This document shows positions 33,836-45,875 of a DNA stretch of 64,000 nt, in pieces (position 1 is the stretch's first letter; each line of letters begins with the position of its first letter). The notes beneath the pieces were generated by a model that saw nothing but the letters and a program-made list of their open reading frames with translations, had not been told where the DNA came from and did no database searches. The stretch covers positions 62,001 to 126,000 of the forward strand of contig JAPDOI010000296.1 of assembly GCA_029168955.1 (NCBI GenBank), given 5' to 3'. A program made the position numbers and the translations under genes. The DNA is from Aplectana chamaeleonis (taxonomy: Eukaryota; Nematoda; Chromadorea; Rhabditida; Cosmocercidae).

Positions 33836-34200
33836 TTAGCTCGCAGCGTAGCTATCGGGTGTAAAAAGTTCACCCGCTGTGGCCGGTCTGAGCACGCCCC
33901 GTGGCCGTCCCGGTCGATGCGCATATAATACATTGCACTCTAGCTTCGAAAAATCCCCGCGATGTGGACGGATTGAGCCAGCCTGGTCCGTCACGACCCA
34001 GCCGTGACCGTTCCGAACGATACGCAGGAAATGCATTGCTTACTGCGGTGGAAACTCCTCTCGTTGTGACCGGAGTCTGCCGACCGCCGTGCGCTCGAAT
34101 ACGCCTGCATAAACGATTGGCATGAAGCCGACACACTAGGGACGGCGCAGGATCACTAGGGACGGAAGGAGACGGCTCAGCCTGGTCTTTGGCCAACTAT
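33836..34200. other. GC-rich block in the left arm (mirrored at 41215-41580)
   Basis: Contains CGGTCGATGCGCATATAATA, CACGACCCAGCCGTGACC and a doubled CACTAGGGACGG. ORFs of 66-108 codons occur on both strands and in the mirrored arm, but with no recognisable domain and no splice context. It could be a SINE or an older exon cluster; unassigned. Confidence 0.3.
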
Positions 34201-34674
34201 GATGAAGGTCTAAGAGTTGTATAGCTTAGCGATGTGCACAAAATGTTGGTGAACTTGAACTGAATTGAACGAAACGCAGGACTTATTCTTTAGGGCTTTT
34301 TTCACGATGGTTTTTGTTTTTGAGTTTTCCATATATGATGGGAGTTGTGGTGCTTTATATAACAGCTATGTTGAAAAATTCGCGAAAAGATGACTGGAAA
34401 CTGCTTTTTCGGACTGAAATTTCCTCAATCGATTTCTGAAAAAGTAAGAGTCTATCGCCAGGAATCGTCATGTCAGCACTTAATCATACGATGTATTTCA
34501 TTAACTTCCACTCTTTTGTATCAATTGATGATAAGTTGTTTTCTTTTCTCACTAGGTGCCATATGACTGTCGGAGAGCCGGCCTCCTTTAACGAGATTCG
34601 AGGCATTTGGCCTCCTATATATTCAGAGGTGAAATTAAATCTAAAAAAGCATTATAGCAATATACAGTGCGTTG

Positions 34675-36420
34675 CAAAATTATATGACATACCCCAATTT
34701 TCGCGGTTCCAAGTTCGTGTCAATTAAGGAGACAAACGATAAACGCCAATCGATGCAGCGCCCTTGAAAACCCCTGGGTACGAATCCTCATGAAATTAGA
34801 CCACCTAGTAGGAAACTAGCAACTGAATTGGTCGAAAATGGCCGTTGCAAAATTATATGACATAGCTGACGTTCTCGATGAAACTTTCATGTAACACATT
34901 TTGCTTCAGCTCTTTCATGACTAAAACCATCCGAAATACCACGTTCGAAGTATTCAGATTTGTCTTGACGCAGAACCACTTCGAAAACTCTGTTTCGCAT
35001 GTTTCAACTAAGCTTTTTGTGATTGCTTCTTTCAATCTGCTACCATTCGGTTAGAACGACCAGTTCCAGCGGAGCCACACGCTCGTATTGTCTGCTCTGG
35101 ATGTAAATTAAAAGCTCAGGAATATGTCAAACGTTTTCCACTGGATTGAGGTCCTGCATGGGGTCCTCCTAAACAGGCAGCAGCGACCGTTTATCCATAT
35201 CGTTTATCGTGCTGAATACGCAGGAAGTTGGTACGTTTAAACTTGGTGAAACTCGTAGAAGATTTCCTTCGGCGAAACAGTGTGATGGAACACGTATGGA
35301 TAAACAGTCGCTGCTGCCTGTTTAGGTTTTCTCTCTTGCAAGCCGGTCGGTCGTTCTAGAAAATTGTCATGATCGGCCGAACTCCAAGCCTGCGTCGACC
35401 TTCTGACAAGAAGTGAAGGCGGGTACGGACTAGAAAGAACTGGGAATGATTTCCCGACAGATTCTGATAATCTGTGAGGTCATTTGGCGAAAAACCTGTT
35501 ATGGCTTGTTTTACCACCTGAATCGGACCCACACATTATTCTTTCTCCTGCAAAGTTTCTACTGGAGGATTTGTGGGGTCCTTGTGTGCATCCTTCGAAA
35601 TCCTTTATCGGTCGAAAGCAAGTTCAATCCGAACGAACATAATAAATTCTATTCTATTTATTCATTTTGACTGAATATTCTAAGCATTGGAGAGATCAAC
35701 TGAAGGACTCACCCTTATCCTCGAGTAGGAACTCTGCTGATTCAGGTCGTGTAGCAAGGTGGACTAGGTTTTCGCGACATGACCTATGAACCTAACAGAT
35801 TTACAGAATGTGTCGGGAAATCATTCCCAGTTCCTTTTAGCACGTATCCGCCTTCACTTGTTGTCAGAAGGTCGACGCAGGCTTGGGGTCTGGCCGATCA
35901 TGACAATTTTCTAGAACGGCCGGCAGGCAGGACCTCAACCCAGTGAAAAGGTGTGAGGTATTCTTGGGCGTTTAGTCTACATCCAGAGCAGGCAATACGA
36001 GCGTGTGCCTCCGCTTGAACTTGCCGTTCTAACCGAGTGGGCGCAGATTGGAAGGATCGTTCCCAAAAAGCTGAGTTGAAACATGCGAAACAGAGTTTTC
36101 GAAGTGGTTCTGCATCAAGGCAAATCCGAAGACTTCTAACTTGATATTTCGGATGGTTTTAGCCATGAACGAATTGAAGCAACATATGTAAAATCAAAGA
36201 TTTAGCGAGAACGTCTGCTATGTCATATCATTTTGCAACGACCATTTTCGACAAATTACGTTGCCAGTTTCCTACTAGTTGTTCTAATTTCATGAAGAGT
36301 TGTACCCAGGGGTTTCCTGAGGGTGCTGCATCGATTGGCGTTTACCGTTTCTCTCCTCGATTGACGCGAAGTTTGGAATAGCAAAAATTGGGGTATGTCA
36401 TATAATTTTGCAACGCACTG
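34675..36420. mobile_element. Palindromic Tc1-derived element F1
   Basis: Termini CAGTGCGTTGCAAAATTATA and its complement, flanked by TA (34673-34674, 36421-36422). The two halves mirror each other around ~35545, and each carries the 3' part of a Tc1-type transposase read towards the nearer end. KSLVETCETEFSKWF at about 35011-34967 (minus strand) is an example. The N-terminal half of the gene is missing from both halves. It carries a hairpin MITE at 35168-35328. Confidence 0.8.
35168..35328. mobile_element. Hairpin MITE inside F1
   Basis: CCTAAACAGGCAGCAGCGAC and its complement GTCGCTGCTGCCTGTTTAGG enclose about 120 bp with inner arms TTTATCCATA and TATGGATAAA. The mirror copy at 40083-40245 in F3 shows that it was present before the inverted duplication. 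Confidence 0.75.
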
Positions 36421-37362
36421 TATGTCACTAGTGAATAAGGGTCGATAAGATAGACCTCTCGATTTGTACTTTCCAAATTCAATACACTGGAAATAGATAA
36501 AGCTAGACGGAATTGATTAGATCCTGTCAACGATGCTGACTTTATAGAACCAAAAAAAACTGAAATGGTTGATGGAAATCAAATCACGTTCATCTCATCG
36601 ATTCTCATTTGATAGTGCGATTATGTTGATTACCGGTCGTCTTTTTACATTTCGCAATTTATTCCATAAATTGTAGGGATGAATTCACAGTCTGATGACT
36701 CAGGATTGCTCTTTTGTAGTCAGCCTGGCTGGTTTTTGGCGACTTCAACGGAGTTGGCGTTGTGGTACGAGCAGTTATATTCATGTTGTTATCTCAAGCA
36801 TAGCTACGGGCGAGTGGACTGCTTTTGAAACAATATCTAACCATCGCAAAATCGTATAATTGAAAACGTCCAAGTTATCACATTTTATCCTACACTACAG
36901 TGCGTTGCAAAATTATACGACATACTCCAGTTTTCGCGGTTCCAAACCTCGCGTCAATTAAGGAGACAAACTGTAAACGCCAATCGATGCAGCACCCTCG
37001 AAAACTCCTGGGTACGAATCTTCATGAAATTAGAGCCACTAGCAGGAAACTGGCAGCGGAAATTGTCAAAAATGGCCGCCGCAAAATTATAGGAATAGCT
37101 GACGTTCTCACAGAAATTTCTATTCTACACCATGTGTATCAGTTCGTTCATGGTAGGAACCACTAGAAAAATTGAGTTATTAGTCTTCAGAAATGTCTTG
37201 GCGCTGAACCACTTCGAAAACTCTGTTTGGTATGTTTCAACCCAGCTTTTTGTGAACGCCCCTTTCAATCTGCGCCCATTCGCTTATAACGGCTAGTTTC
37301 AGCGGAGCCACACGCTCGTATTGTCTGTTCTGGATGTAGATTCAACGCCCAAGAATACCTCA

Positions 37363-37659
37363 CACGTTTTCCACAGGGTTGAGGTCCTGCGAACCGGCCG
37401 GCCATTCTAGCAAATTGGCAGGATCGGCCTGAAACCAAGCCTGCGTTGTCCTACTGACAAGAAGTGAAGGCGGAAACGGACTAGAAAGAACTGGAAATGA
37501 TTTTCCGGCACATTCTGATAATCTGTGGAGTTCATAGGTCATGTCGCTATTAGTTTGTCCAGCTTGAAACCCCACCTGGATCCGGGTCAATGCATTATTC
37601 TTTCTACTCCGAAATTCCTCTACAAGGATATATTTGAGTCCTTTTGTAGATCTCTCCAA
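37363..37659 (-). pseudogene. Tc1 transposase 3' fragment, left half of F2
   Basis: Reads QAGQTNSDMTYELHRLSECA and, further on, TQAWFQADPANLLEWPAGSQ then DLNPVENV, the C-terminal catalytic block of a Tc1 transposase. A TGA follows where WG is usual. No N-terminal DNA-binding domain. Confidence 0.65.
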
Positions 37660-37867
37660 TGCTCAGAATGCCTAGTCAAAAATAAATAAATGTGATAGAA
37701 TTGATCAAGCTCGTTCGGATTGCTTTTGCTTTCGACCGATATAAAAGGATTTAGGAGGATCCACACAAGGACCCGAACTTATCCTTGAGTAGGAACTTTG
37801 TAGGAGAAGGAATAGTGCATTGACGCGGATTCAGGTAGGCTTTTAAGCTGGACCAGCTTTTTGCGAC

Positions 37868-38050
37868 ATGGCCTATGAACTCCACAGATTATCAGAGTGT
37901 GCCGGAAAACCATTTCCAGTTCCTTCTAGTCCGTTTCCGCCTTCACTTCTTGTCAGTAGGACAACGCAGGCTTGGTTTCAGGCCGATCCTGCCAATTTTC
38001 TAGAATGGCCGGCCGGTTCGCAGGACCTCAACCCTGTGGAAGACGTGTGA
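37868..38050 (+). pseudogene. Tc1 transposase 3' fragment, right half of F2
   Basis: The mirrored partner of 37363-37659. AYELHRLSECAGKPFPV and TQAWFQADPANFLEWPAGSQ then DLNPVEDV; the usual Asn before the conserved Trp-Gly is Asp here. Differs from the left half by scattered substitutions. Confidence 0.65.
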
Positions 38051-38990
38051 GGTATACTTGGGCGTTGAATCTACATCCAGAACAGACAATACGAGCGTGT
38101 GGCTCCGCTGAAACTAGCCGTTATAAGCGAATGGGCGCAGATTGAAAGGGGCGTTCACAAAAAGCTGGGTTGAAACATACCAAACAGAGTTTTCGAAGTG
38201 GTTCAGCGCCAAGACATTTCTGAAGACTAATAACTCAATGTTTCTAGTGGTTCTTACCATGAACGAACAGATACATTATGGTGTAGAATAGAAATTTCTG
38301 TGAGAACGTCAGCTATTCCTATAATTTTGCGGCGGCCATTTTTGACAATTTCCGCTGCCAGTTTCCTGTTAGTGGCTCTAATTTCATGAAGATTCGTACC
38401 CAGGGGTTTTCGAAGGTGCTGCATAGATTGGCGTTTACAGTTTGTCTCCTTAATTGACACGAGGTTTGGAACCGCGAAATTTGGGGTATGTCGTATAATT
38501 TTGCAACGCACTGTAGTGTAGGATAAAATGTGATAACTTGACGTTTTCAATTATACGATTTTGCGATGGTTAGATATTGTTTCAAAAGCAGTCCACTCGC
38601 CCGTAGCTATGCTTGAGATAACAACATGAATATAACTGCTCGTACCACAACGCCAACTCCGTTGAAGTCGCCAAAAACCAGCCAGGCTGACTACAAAAGA
38701 GCAATCCTGAGTCATCAGACTGTGAATTCATCCCTACAATTTATGGAATAAATTGCGAAATGTAAAAAGACGACCGGTAATCAAATATAATCGCACTATC
38801 AAATGAGAATCGATGAGATGAACGTGATTTGCTTTCCATCAACCATTTCAGTTTTTTTTGGTTCTATAAAGTCAGCATCGTTGACAGGATCTAATCAATT
38901 CCGTCTAGCTTTATCTATTTCCAGTGTATTGAATTTGGAAAGTACAAATCGAGAGGTCTATCTTATCGACCCTTATTCACTAGTGACATA

Positions 38991-40744
38991 CAGTGCGTTG
39001 CAAAATTATATGACATACCCCAATTTTTGCTATTCCAAACTTCGCGTCAATCGAGGAGACAAACGGTAAACGCCAATCGATGCAGCACCCTCGGAAACCC
39101 CTGGGTACAACTCTTCATGAAATTAGAACAACTAGTAGGAAACTGGCAACGTAATTTGTCGAAAATGGTCGTTGCAAAATGATATGACATAGCAGACGTT
39201 CTCGCTAAATCTTTGATTTTACATATGTTGCTTCAATTCGTTCATGGCTAAAACCATCCGAAATATCAAGTTAGAAGTCTTCGGATTTGCCTTGATGCAG
39301 AACCACTTCGAAAACTCTGTTTCGCATGTTTCAACCTCAGCTTTTGGGAACGATCCTTCCAATCTGCGCCCACTCGGTTAGAACGGCAGTTCAAGCGGAG
39401 GCACACGCTCGTATTGCCTGCTCTGGATGTAGACTAAACGCCCAAGAATACCTCACACCTTCACTGGGTTGAGGTCCTGCCTGCCGGCCGTTCTAGAAAA
39501 TTGTCATGATCGGCCAGACCCCAAGCCTGCGTCGACCTTCTCTGACAACAAGTGAAGGCGGATACGTGCTAAAAGGAACTGGGAATGATTTCCCGACACA
39601 TTCTGCAAATCTGTTAGGTTCATAGGTCATGTCGCGAAAACCTAGTCCACCTTGCTACACGACCTGAATCAGCAGAGTTCCTACTCGAGGATAAGGGTGA
39701 GTCCTTCAGTTGATCTCTCCAATGCTTAGAATATTCAGTCAAAATGAATAAATAGAATAGAATTTATTATGTTCGTTCGGATTGAACTTGCTTTCGACCG
39801 ATAAAGGATTTCGAAGGATGCACACAAGGACCCGACAAATCCTCGAGTAGAAACTTTGCAGGAGAAAGAATAATGTGTGGGTCCGGATTCAGGTGGTAAA
39901 ACAAGCCATAACAGGTTTTTCGCCAAATGACCTCACAGATTATCAGAATGTGTCGGGAAATCATTCCCAGTTCTTTCTAGTCCGTACCCGCCTTCACTTC
40001 TTGTCAGAAGGTCGACGCAGGCTTGGAGTTCGGCCGATCATGACAATTTTCTAGAACGACCGACCGGCTTGCAAGAGAGAAAACCTAAACAGGCAGCAGC
40101 GACTGTTTATCCATACGTGTTCCATCACACTGTTTCGCCGAAGGAAATCTTCTACGAGTTTCACCAAGTTTAAACGTACCAACTTCCTGCGTATTCAGCA
40201 CGATAAACGATATGGATAAACGGTCGCTGCTGCCTGTTTAGGAGGACCCCATGCAGGACCTCAATCCAGTGGAAAACGTTTGACATATTCCTGAGCTTTT
40301 AATTTACATCCAGAGCAGACAATACGAGCGTGTGGCTCCGCTGGAACTGGTCGTTCTAACCGAATGGTAGCAGATTGAAAGAAGCAATCACAAAAAGCTT
40401 AGTTGAAACATGCGAAACAGAGTTTTCGAAGTGGTTCTGCGTCAAGACAAATCTGAATACTTCGAACGTGGTATTTCGGATGGTTTTAGTCATGAAAGAG
40501 CTGAAGCAAAATGTGTAACATGAAAGTTTCATCGAGAACGTCAGCTATGTCATATAATTTTGCAACGGCCATTTTCGACCAATTCAGTTGCTAGTTTCCT
40601 ACTAGGTGGTCTAATTTCATGAAGATTCGTACCCAGGATTTTCAAGGGCGCTGCATCGATTGGCGTTTACCGCTTGTCTCCTTAATTGACACGAACTTGG
40701 AACCGCGAAAATTGGGGTATGTCATATAATTTTGCAACGCACTG
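38991..40744. mobile_element. Palindromic Tc1-derived element F3
   Basis: Mirror copy of F1 in the right arm, left end CAGTGCGTTGCAAAATTATA after TA (38989-38990). The right flank is TG where F1 has TA. It carries the hairpin MITE at 40083-40245. Confidence 0.8.
40083..40245. mobile_element. Hairpin MITE inside F3 (mirror copy)
   Basis: Same element as 35168-35328 at the mirrored position, with the same flanking F sequence. Confidence 0.75.
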
Positions 40745-41682
40745 TGTATTGCTATAATGCTTTTTTAGATTTAATTTCACCTCTGAATATATAGGAGGCC
40801 AAATGCCTCGAATCTCGTCAAAGGAGGCCGGCTCTCCGACAGTCATATGGCACCTAGTGAGAAAAGAAATCAACTTATCATCAATTGATACAAAAGAGTG
40901 GAAGTTAATGAAATACATCGTATGATTAAGTGCTGACATGACGATTCCTGGCGATAGACTCTTACTTTTTCAGAAATCGATTGAGGAAATTTCAGTCCGA
41001 AAAAGCAGTTTCCAGTCATCTTTTCGCGGATTTTTCAACATAGCTGTTATATAAAGCACCACAACTCCCATCATATATGGAAAACTCAAAAACAAAAACC
41101 ATCGTGAAAAAAGCCCTAAAGAATAAGTTCTGCGTTTCGTTCAATTCAGTTCAAGTTCACCAACATTTTGTGCACATCGCTAAGCTATACAACTCTTAGA
41201 CCTTCATCATAGTTGGCCAAAGACCAGGCTGAGCCGTCTCCTTCCGTCCCTAGTGATCCTGCGCCGTCCCTAGTGTGTCGGCTTCATGCCAATCGTTTAT
41301 GCAGGCGTATTCGAAGATAATGGCGGTCGGCAGACTCCGGTCACAACGAGAGGAGTTTCCACCGCAGTAAGCAATGCATTTCCTGCGTATCGTTCGGAAC
41401 GGTCACGGCTGGGTCGTGACGGACCAGGCTGGCTCAGTCCGTCCACATCGCGGGGATTTTTCGAAGCTAGAGTGCAATGTATTATATGCGCATCGACCGG
41501 GACGGCCACGGGGCGTGCTCAGACCGGCCACAGCGGGTGAACTTTTTACACCCGATAGCTACGCTGCGAGCTAACAATTTTTAGTAATAAACAACGAAAT
41601 TGATAGAGTCCTGGTGACATCTGTACTGGAGAACCTTAACAGTTTATGTCTAGTGCCTTCCATCGCAGACATTATTTTTCAG

Positions 41683-41742
41683 GAGGCAGAGAACATATGC
41701 AAACAAGTCCTGACGGAGGCGCACGAAGTGGAATTCGGGAAG
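41683..41742 (+). CDS. 60-nt internal exon candidate (right arm)
   Basis: Acceptor CATTATTTTTCAG (41670-41682), donor GTAGGAG after AAG. It reads EAENICKQVLTEAHEVEFGK, 20 codons, phase 0 at both ends. It is present in both arms without any change. The protein is not recognised. It would follow 31328-31432 in phase if the second donor of that exon is used. Confidence 0.45.
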
Positions 41743-41910
41743 GTAGGAGTTACTCCATTTCTAGATCATATGTATATGTACAGTCTCAAAAGAATTTGTT
41801 CAAAATGGCTGGAGTGATTCTTCATGTATTTCTCTTTGCGAACACCGGATTGAAAACTGATAATTACTTCTTTATTTCTGCAATCTAAAAGGGGTGATGT
41901 ACAATATACA

Positions 41911-42351
41911 AGGGGAGAGTATTGACGACATTTTTTCTCGTTTACGTTCTTGAAAGTCACTGCGGCTACAAAACATACAATCAGCGCGGAATGGTTCGTC
42001 GGATTGGTGCAGTTTGCGTCTCTGCGTGTCTTTGTTTGCGGCGCAAAATCTCTATGTTTTCGACAGAAACACCGATTCGACAAACAGTTCCGCGTCGTCT
42101 CTACTTGACCTTCTTTTTTCGAAGCAATGATTATTCCCTTAGATTGTAGTGATTAATTCCCGCCACTCTTTTTTTCGTGAAACTCACCTAAATTTTTAGC
42201 GCTGAAGGTTGACCAAGAGTGGTATACCATTGAAAAAAGCAACTTGAATGATTCGGTACTTTTGCAACGCCCCGGTCAGAAACTTTTAAATAAAACATAA
42301 AAAGCAATATTGTGAATACTTTTACCATTTTTCAATCAGCTTCCAAGAGAG
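41911..42351. other. No gene seen; right flank of the palindrome
   Basis: AT-rich. GCAACTTGAATGATTCGGTACTTTTGC at 42240-42266 resembles the arms of the foldback that follows. Confidence 0.4.
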
Positions 42352-42862
42352 GATTTCTGAAAGTTCAGCTTCCTGGCAAAAGTACCGATTTGGTAATGAT
42401 GAAGAAAAAAGTTTCAAAAATATCTTGAAATATCTTAAAAAATGATTTGGCGTAAAATAGCCTGAAAAAATAAAAAAGCTAGGAAATGAAGTAAAATAAC
42501 CAAAAATGCGATTTGGCGGTCGATCATTTCACAAGCTTCTCCGTTAAACTTGTCAAGCACGACATGGAATGGAGTTCACCTAGCTTGACCTATGCTGATT
42601 TCCTTATTGCAGCTTTCAAAGATGGCTAATATCTCCGTTGCTCGCTTGATTTCGTTTTGATAAGTTTAACGGAGAAGTCTGTGAAATGATCGACCACCAA
42701 ATCGCATTTTTGTTTATTTCACTTCATTTCCTAGCTTTTTTATTTTTTCAGGCTATTTTACGCCAAATCATTTTTCAAGATATTTCAAGATATTTTTGAA
42801 ACTTTTTTTCTTCATCATTACCAAATCGTTACTTTTGCCAGGAAGCTGAATTTTCAGAAATT
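42352..42862. mobile_element. Foldback element L with ~205-bp arms
   Basis: Left arm 42352-42556 and right arm 42656-42862 match in complement: CAGCTTCCTGGCAAAAGTAC, GATTTGGCGTAAAATAGCC, AAATGCGATTTGG and TCTCCGTTAAACTT. A 100-bp loop lies between. No coding capacity. Confidence 0.85.
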
Positions 42863-43094
42863 TCACATATTTTTCCCGAAGGTTCCCTTTCTGACTTCAA
42901 TTTTGCTCAATGATTTCCATTTTGGAATGATGAAACATCTAACAGACGATATTGTCGTATGAGTACAATTTTTAAAACTTATGACCCAAAACCATAAAAA
43001 AACCTTTCATTCCCGCACTTTGTGCAAAATGTGAGAACTCGATATTATTGATCATTAATATTTAGATCTTATAATACTTAGATCTCTATATAGA

Positions 43095-43340
43095 TCTTGC
43101 ATGATGAGAAAATTCCCCAAACAAGTGATTTCATTAATATTTGATCTTGCATAATGAGAAAATTTCCCAAACAAGAAAACAATAAAAAATCATTGCGGCA
43201 TTTTGTGCACCAGGCGAAAAAAATCAATCTTATTGATTGGTATTTATCGATAATGACTGATGGGCAAAATTCCCCAAACAAGAAAACCAATCCCTTCAGC
43301 AATCACCACTCCTAGCCGCATTTTGTGCAGAAAGCGCCAA
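43095..43340 (+). repeat. Local irregular repeats
   Basis: ATGAGAAAATTCCCCAAACA and close variants start near 43101, 43150 and 43251, and GCATTTTGTGCA near 43198 and 43318. Related stretches of 50-100 bp with ATTGAT/ATCGAT between. No gene. Confidence 0.6.
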
Positions 43341-43669
43341 AATCGATAATATTGATTATCGATCGATGACGTGACATCAGTACGAATTCTGACAAGTTCA
43401 GTACCTACCTCCGACGACCTGTGTTGATTGACTGCAGATTCACCCACACACCCCGGTCTCCAAAGTCGTAGCAGAAAGAAGCAGTTTTCGTGCTCCACGG
43501 CTAATTTAGTATGTAAACCCACGATTTTGAGGTACCCTTCAGAGTTGAGGTATCAAGTTCAATAAGAATAGGAGCGACCTGCATCCATTCCCAGCCTCCT
43601 GTCCAAAAATGAGCTCCCTAGCTCAATTTTAAGTGTACCCGCAAGATCGTGAACGCCGTCTGAAAAAAA
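43341..43669. other. No gene seen
   Basis: Mixed sequence. At 43647-43662, GATCGTGAACGCCGTC looks like the right end of a TTAA-type element (compare element M); no left end was found. Confidence 0.4.
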
Positions 43670-43875
43670 GGAGATTAACAACAAAAACGCGCGGTCTTTC
43701 ATTTTTTACTCGAAAAGCAGTAAACCATTCGAAACCATTTTTCGGTTACTATACCAACTTTTTAATGCAATTTAGAGCTAATTTCTTCGTTCACTCTGAA
43801 TTGAGATTTCGAAAAACGGGTTGCGCGCGGGGCCAATTCAAAACCAAATCTGGTGCGCGCTTCGCGCGCACCACA
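43670..43875 (+). repeat. Dispersed repeat A, copy 2
   Basis: Relative of 126-333 with the same hairpin GGTGCGCGC-TTC-GCGCGCACC at 43852-43872. Confidence 0.65.
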
Positions 43876-43949
43876 ATTATATCATCAAGCCTGAACTCTA
43901 GTTAGTAATCTTAGGTCTTCTCATGTTCCTTACCAGGTTGTTGTGCTAA

Positions 43950-44285
43950 AGGCAGAGTTCACGATAATCTTCACTTTCAGAATTATTTGCTGAAACGATT
44001 ACTTGGTTTCTGGTTAGAGATGAAATGACGAAGAAATTGGAAAAAACGGGCTAGAGATGCATGAGAAGCCCCGCCTTTTCACTCTCAGAGGAACTCTTTG
44101 TTGCGGCAGCAAAACTTCTTGTGAACCCATCTTCCGAGCTTCTATGTTGCTCCGTTTATTTCCTTCGAACCTCAAATAATAATGTTTTGCACTACACATT
44201 ATTTTATTTTTGATTGACCCCATTATTCACCGATTACAAAAACCGAAAAATCGTACATCCTACCGGACAACTAGTCAGGCCATAG
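43950..44285 (+). mobile_element. Truncated TTAA element N11
   Basis: Left end AGGCAGAGTTCACGATAATC after CTAA. It follows N1/N3 through GGACAACTAGTC near 44264, then breaks off into repeat S-type sequence. Confidence 0.7.
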
Positions 44286-45600
44286 CCATAGTGTGTTGGT
44301 ATGACTACCCAAAAGACATTGGATCAGAAAGAACTGGTCTGATCATTTCCTGGGTCTCGACCCTGACCGGATCTCCAATGTTCAAGCATTATGAAACTCT
44401 CACAAGGGAGGCTTATTACCTTCCGGTAGCAATTCGGAAAATCTTGTTGCCGTTGCTGTACGTCTGTGAGAGTATATAAATGATCCGTGCTTGAAATAGG
44501 CTAAATGGCTTCGGGGATTCCAAAAACGGCATTTTTACTGCTTCAAAAAAAGGTAAGGGTACCTACCCATCAGGGAATTTTTGGGGCGTTCAGAGAAAAT
44601 TTCTCGGATTTGGCTCAAAACTTTCCACTGGAGGTTATTTGTAGCGCTGAACCCGATTCCGGGGTCTATTCCTCGCCAGACTTAGGGTTACTGTAGGTTG
44701 CGGTAGGCATAATGCCTTTTAACTGGCGATACCCACCTTAAAAATTCGAAAATCGAAAAATGGACCACAAATTCGTGTTAAGCGTTCCAAATAACACCCA
44801 CAATGAAATTTTGAGTCAAATCTGAGACTTTGACCGAGCTACCGCATAACCACCGTAACCTACCGTAATTTATCGAAAATCGATAAACGGGTGGCAGATT
44901 AGCGTTAGGCAGCCCGAATAGGCCCTATGTACAAGTTTTGAGGGGATTTGATCGTAGGATTCTCGAAATCGTCAAAAGCCGCGTTTGGGCAGCAAAATTT
45001 CCCTCATTTTGAGGCTTCGGACCAAATCGGACGTAATTTTTGAAATATCGACAAATGGGCCTCAGATTCGTGATCAGCACCCAAAACAACCCCTAGAAAC
45101 AAGTTTTCAGCCCAATCCAAGACAACTTTTTTGAACATCCTGAAAATTGCCGTTCGTGTACGTACCCCTTTTATCTCCGTGAAGCTATGAAAATGCGAAC
45201 TTTTGGAAATCTCCTGTAAATCTCTAGGGCATTTAGGGGATTTGGAGAACGGATTATCAATGCTGTGTCCCATACCTACAGCTTTCAACACGTGGTTTTA
45301 TAAAAGTCCACCGGAAATGTAAGGCAAGCCCTAGTTAGTGCAAACAGAATCATGCTGGGACACCTTTGAAGATAGTCGTGCTTGAAGATAACCGTGCTGG
45401 AACGAATTATCATCGTGTCAGCATGATTATCTTCAAGCCGCTGACCGCAAAAAGCCTAACCCCTAGAAACAAGTTTTTAGCTCAATCCAAGAACTTTTTT
45501 TTGAACGTCCTAGAAATCATGTACTCAATTTCTATTGGCAAAGCTATGGAAATGCCCATTTTTGGAAATCTGTGAATCTCTGAGGCATTTAACCGATTCT
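44286..45600 (+). repeat. Dispersed repeat S, copy 2, with G-like interior
   Basis: Blocks at 44440-44580 and 45180-45340 match 11800-12205. The middle (44640-45160) has phrases related to element G (TACTGTAGGTTGCGGTAGGC; ATCGATAAACGG). A partial second copy of the tail (CCCCTAGAAACAAGTTTT) occurs at 45455-45600. Noncoding. Confidence 0.55.
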
Positions 45601-45875
45601 GAGTATGGAATATTGGAGCACTGTCTTCCCCCTAGAACAAGTTGAAGTGGCATCTCGAAACTCCATCGTATGTGTGCGACCCTCCCTTGTTAGTCTTCCC
45701 TAAAATGACAAAAACAGTCGGAGAGTCATGTGTCGCATGCATGTCTCCACAAGCCCCTTCCCCGCAGCCACCCACCCCTCCCCCTGACTAATGAGATCAT
45801 GGGCTCAACAGGGACGGAAACGCTCGAGGAAGAGGCCCAAGTTAGAGCATCTTCCACTTTGCCAACCTGGTCCAG
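45601..45875. other. Probable intron or intergenic sequence
   Basis: Contains a C-rich tract (CCCCTTCCCCGCAGCCACCC, 45756-45775). No gene; it ends at a weak acceptor, CCAACCTGGTCCAG. Confidence 0.35.

Larger units (their letters stand above)
33502..37705 (+). repeat. Left arm of an 8.4-kb inverted duplication
   Basis: Reverse-complement match to 37706-41910, from GTATATTGTACATCACCCC at 33502 to the centre. Outside the central element, the differences I noticed are a few single-base changes and indels, for example near 33567 and 36870. Similarity stops abruptly at about 33500. The arm contains an exon-like segment, a GC-rich block, element F1 with a nested MITE, and half of element F2. Confidence 0.95.
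36898..38513. mobile_element. Palindromic Tc1-derived element F2 at the centre
   Basis: Ends CAGTGCGTTGCAAAATTATA and TATAATTTTGCAACGCACTG, flanked by TA (36896-36897, 38514-38515). Its own symmetry axis, near 37705, is the axis of the 8.4-kb palindrome. The halves encode SRTTQAWFQADP, LEWPAGSQDLNPVE (catalytic Glu region of a Tc1 transposase) on the minus strand at 37450-37363 and on the plus strand at 37960-38047. About 100 bp at the axis are unpaired. Confidence 0.85.
37706..41910 (-). repeat. Right arm of the 8.4-kb inverted duplication
   Basis: Mirror of 33502-37705. It ends at GATGTACAATATAC (41910), beyond which the sequence is unrelated to the left flank. Both arms share the nested MITE and the exon, which places the duplication after those insertions. 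Confidence 0.95.

Noticed and set aside
43095..43340. CRISPR-like spaced repeats
   Set aside because: Only three irregular copies with unequal spacing in a eukaryotic, AT-rich context; no associated genes.
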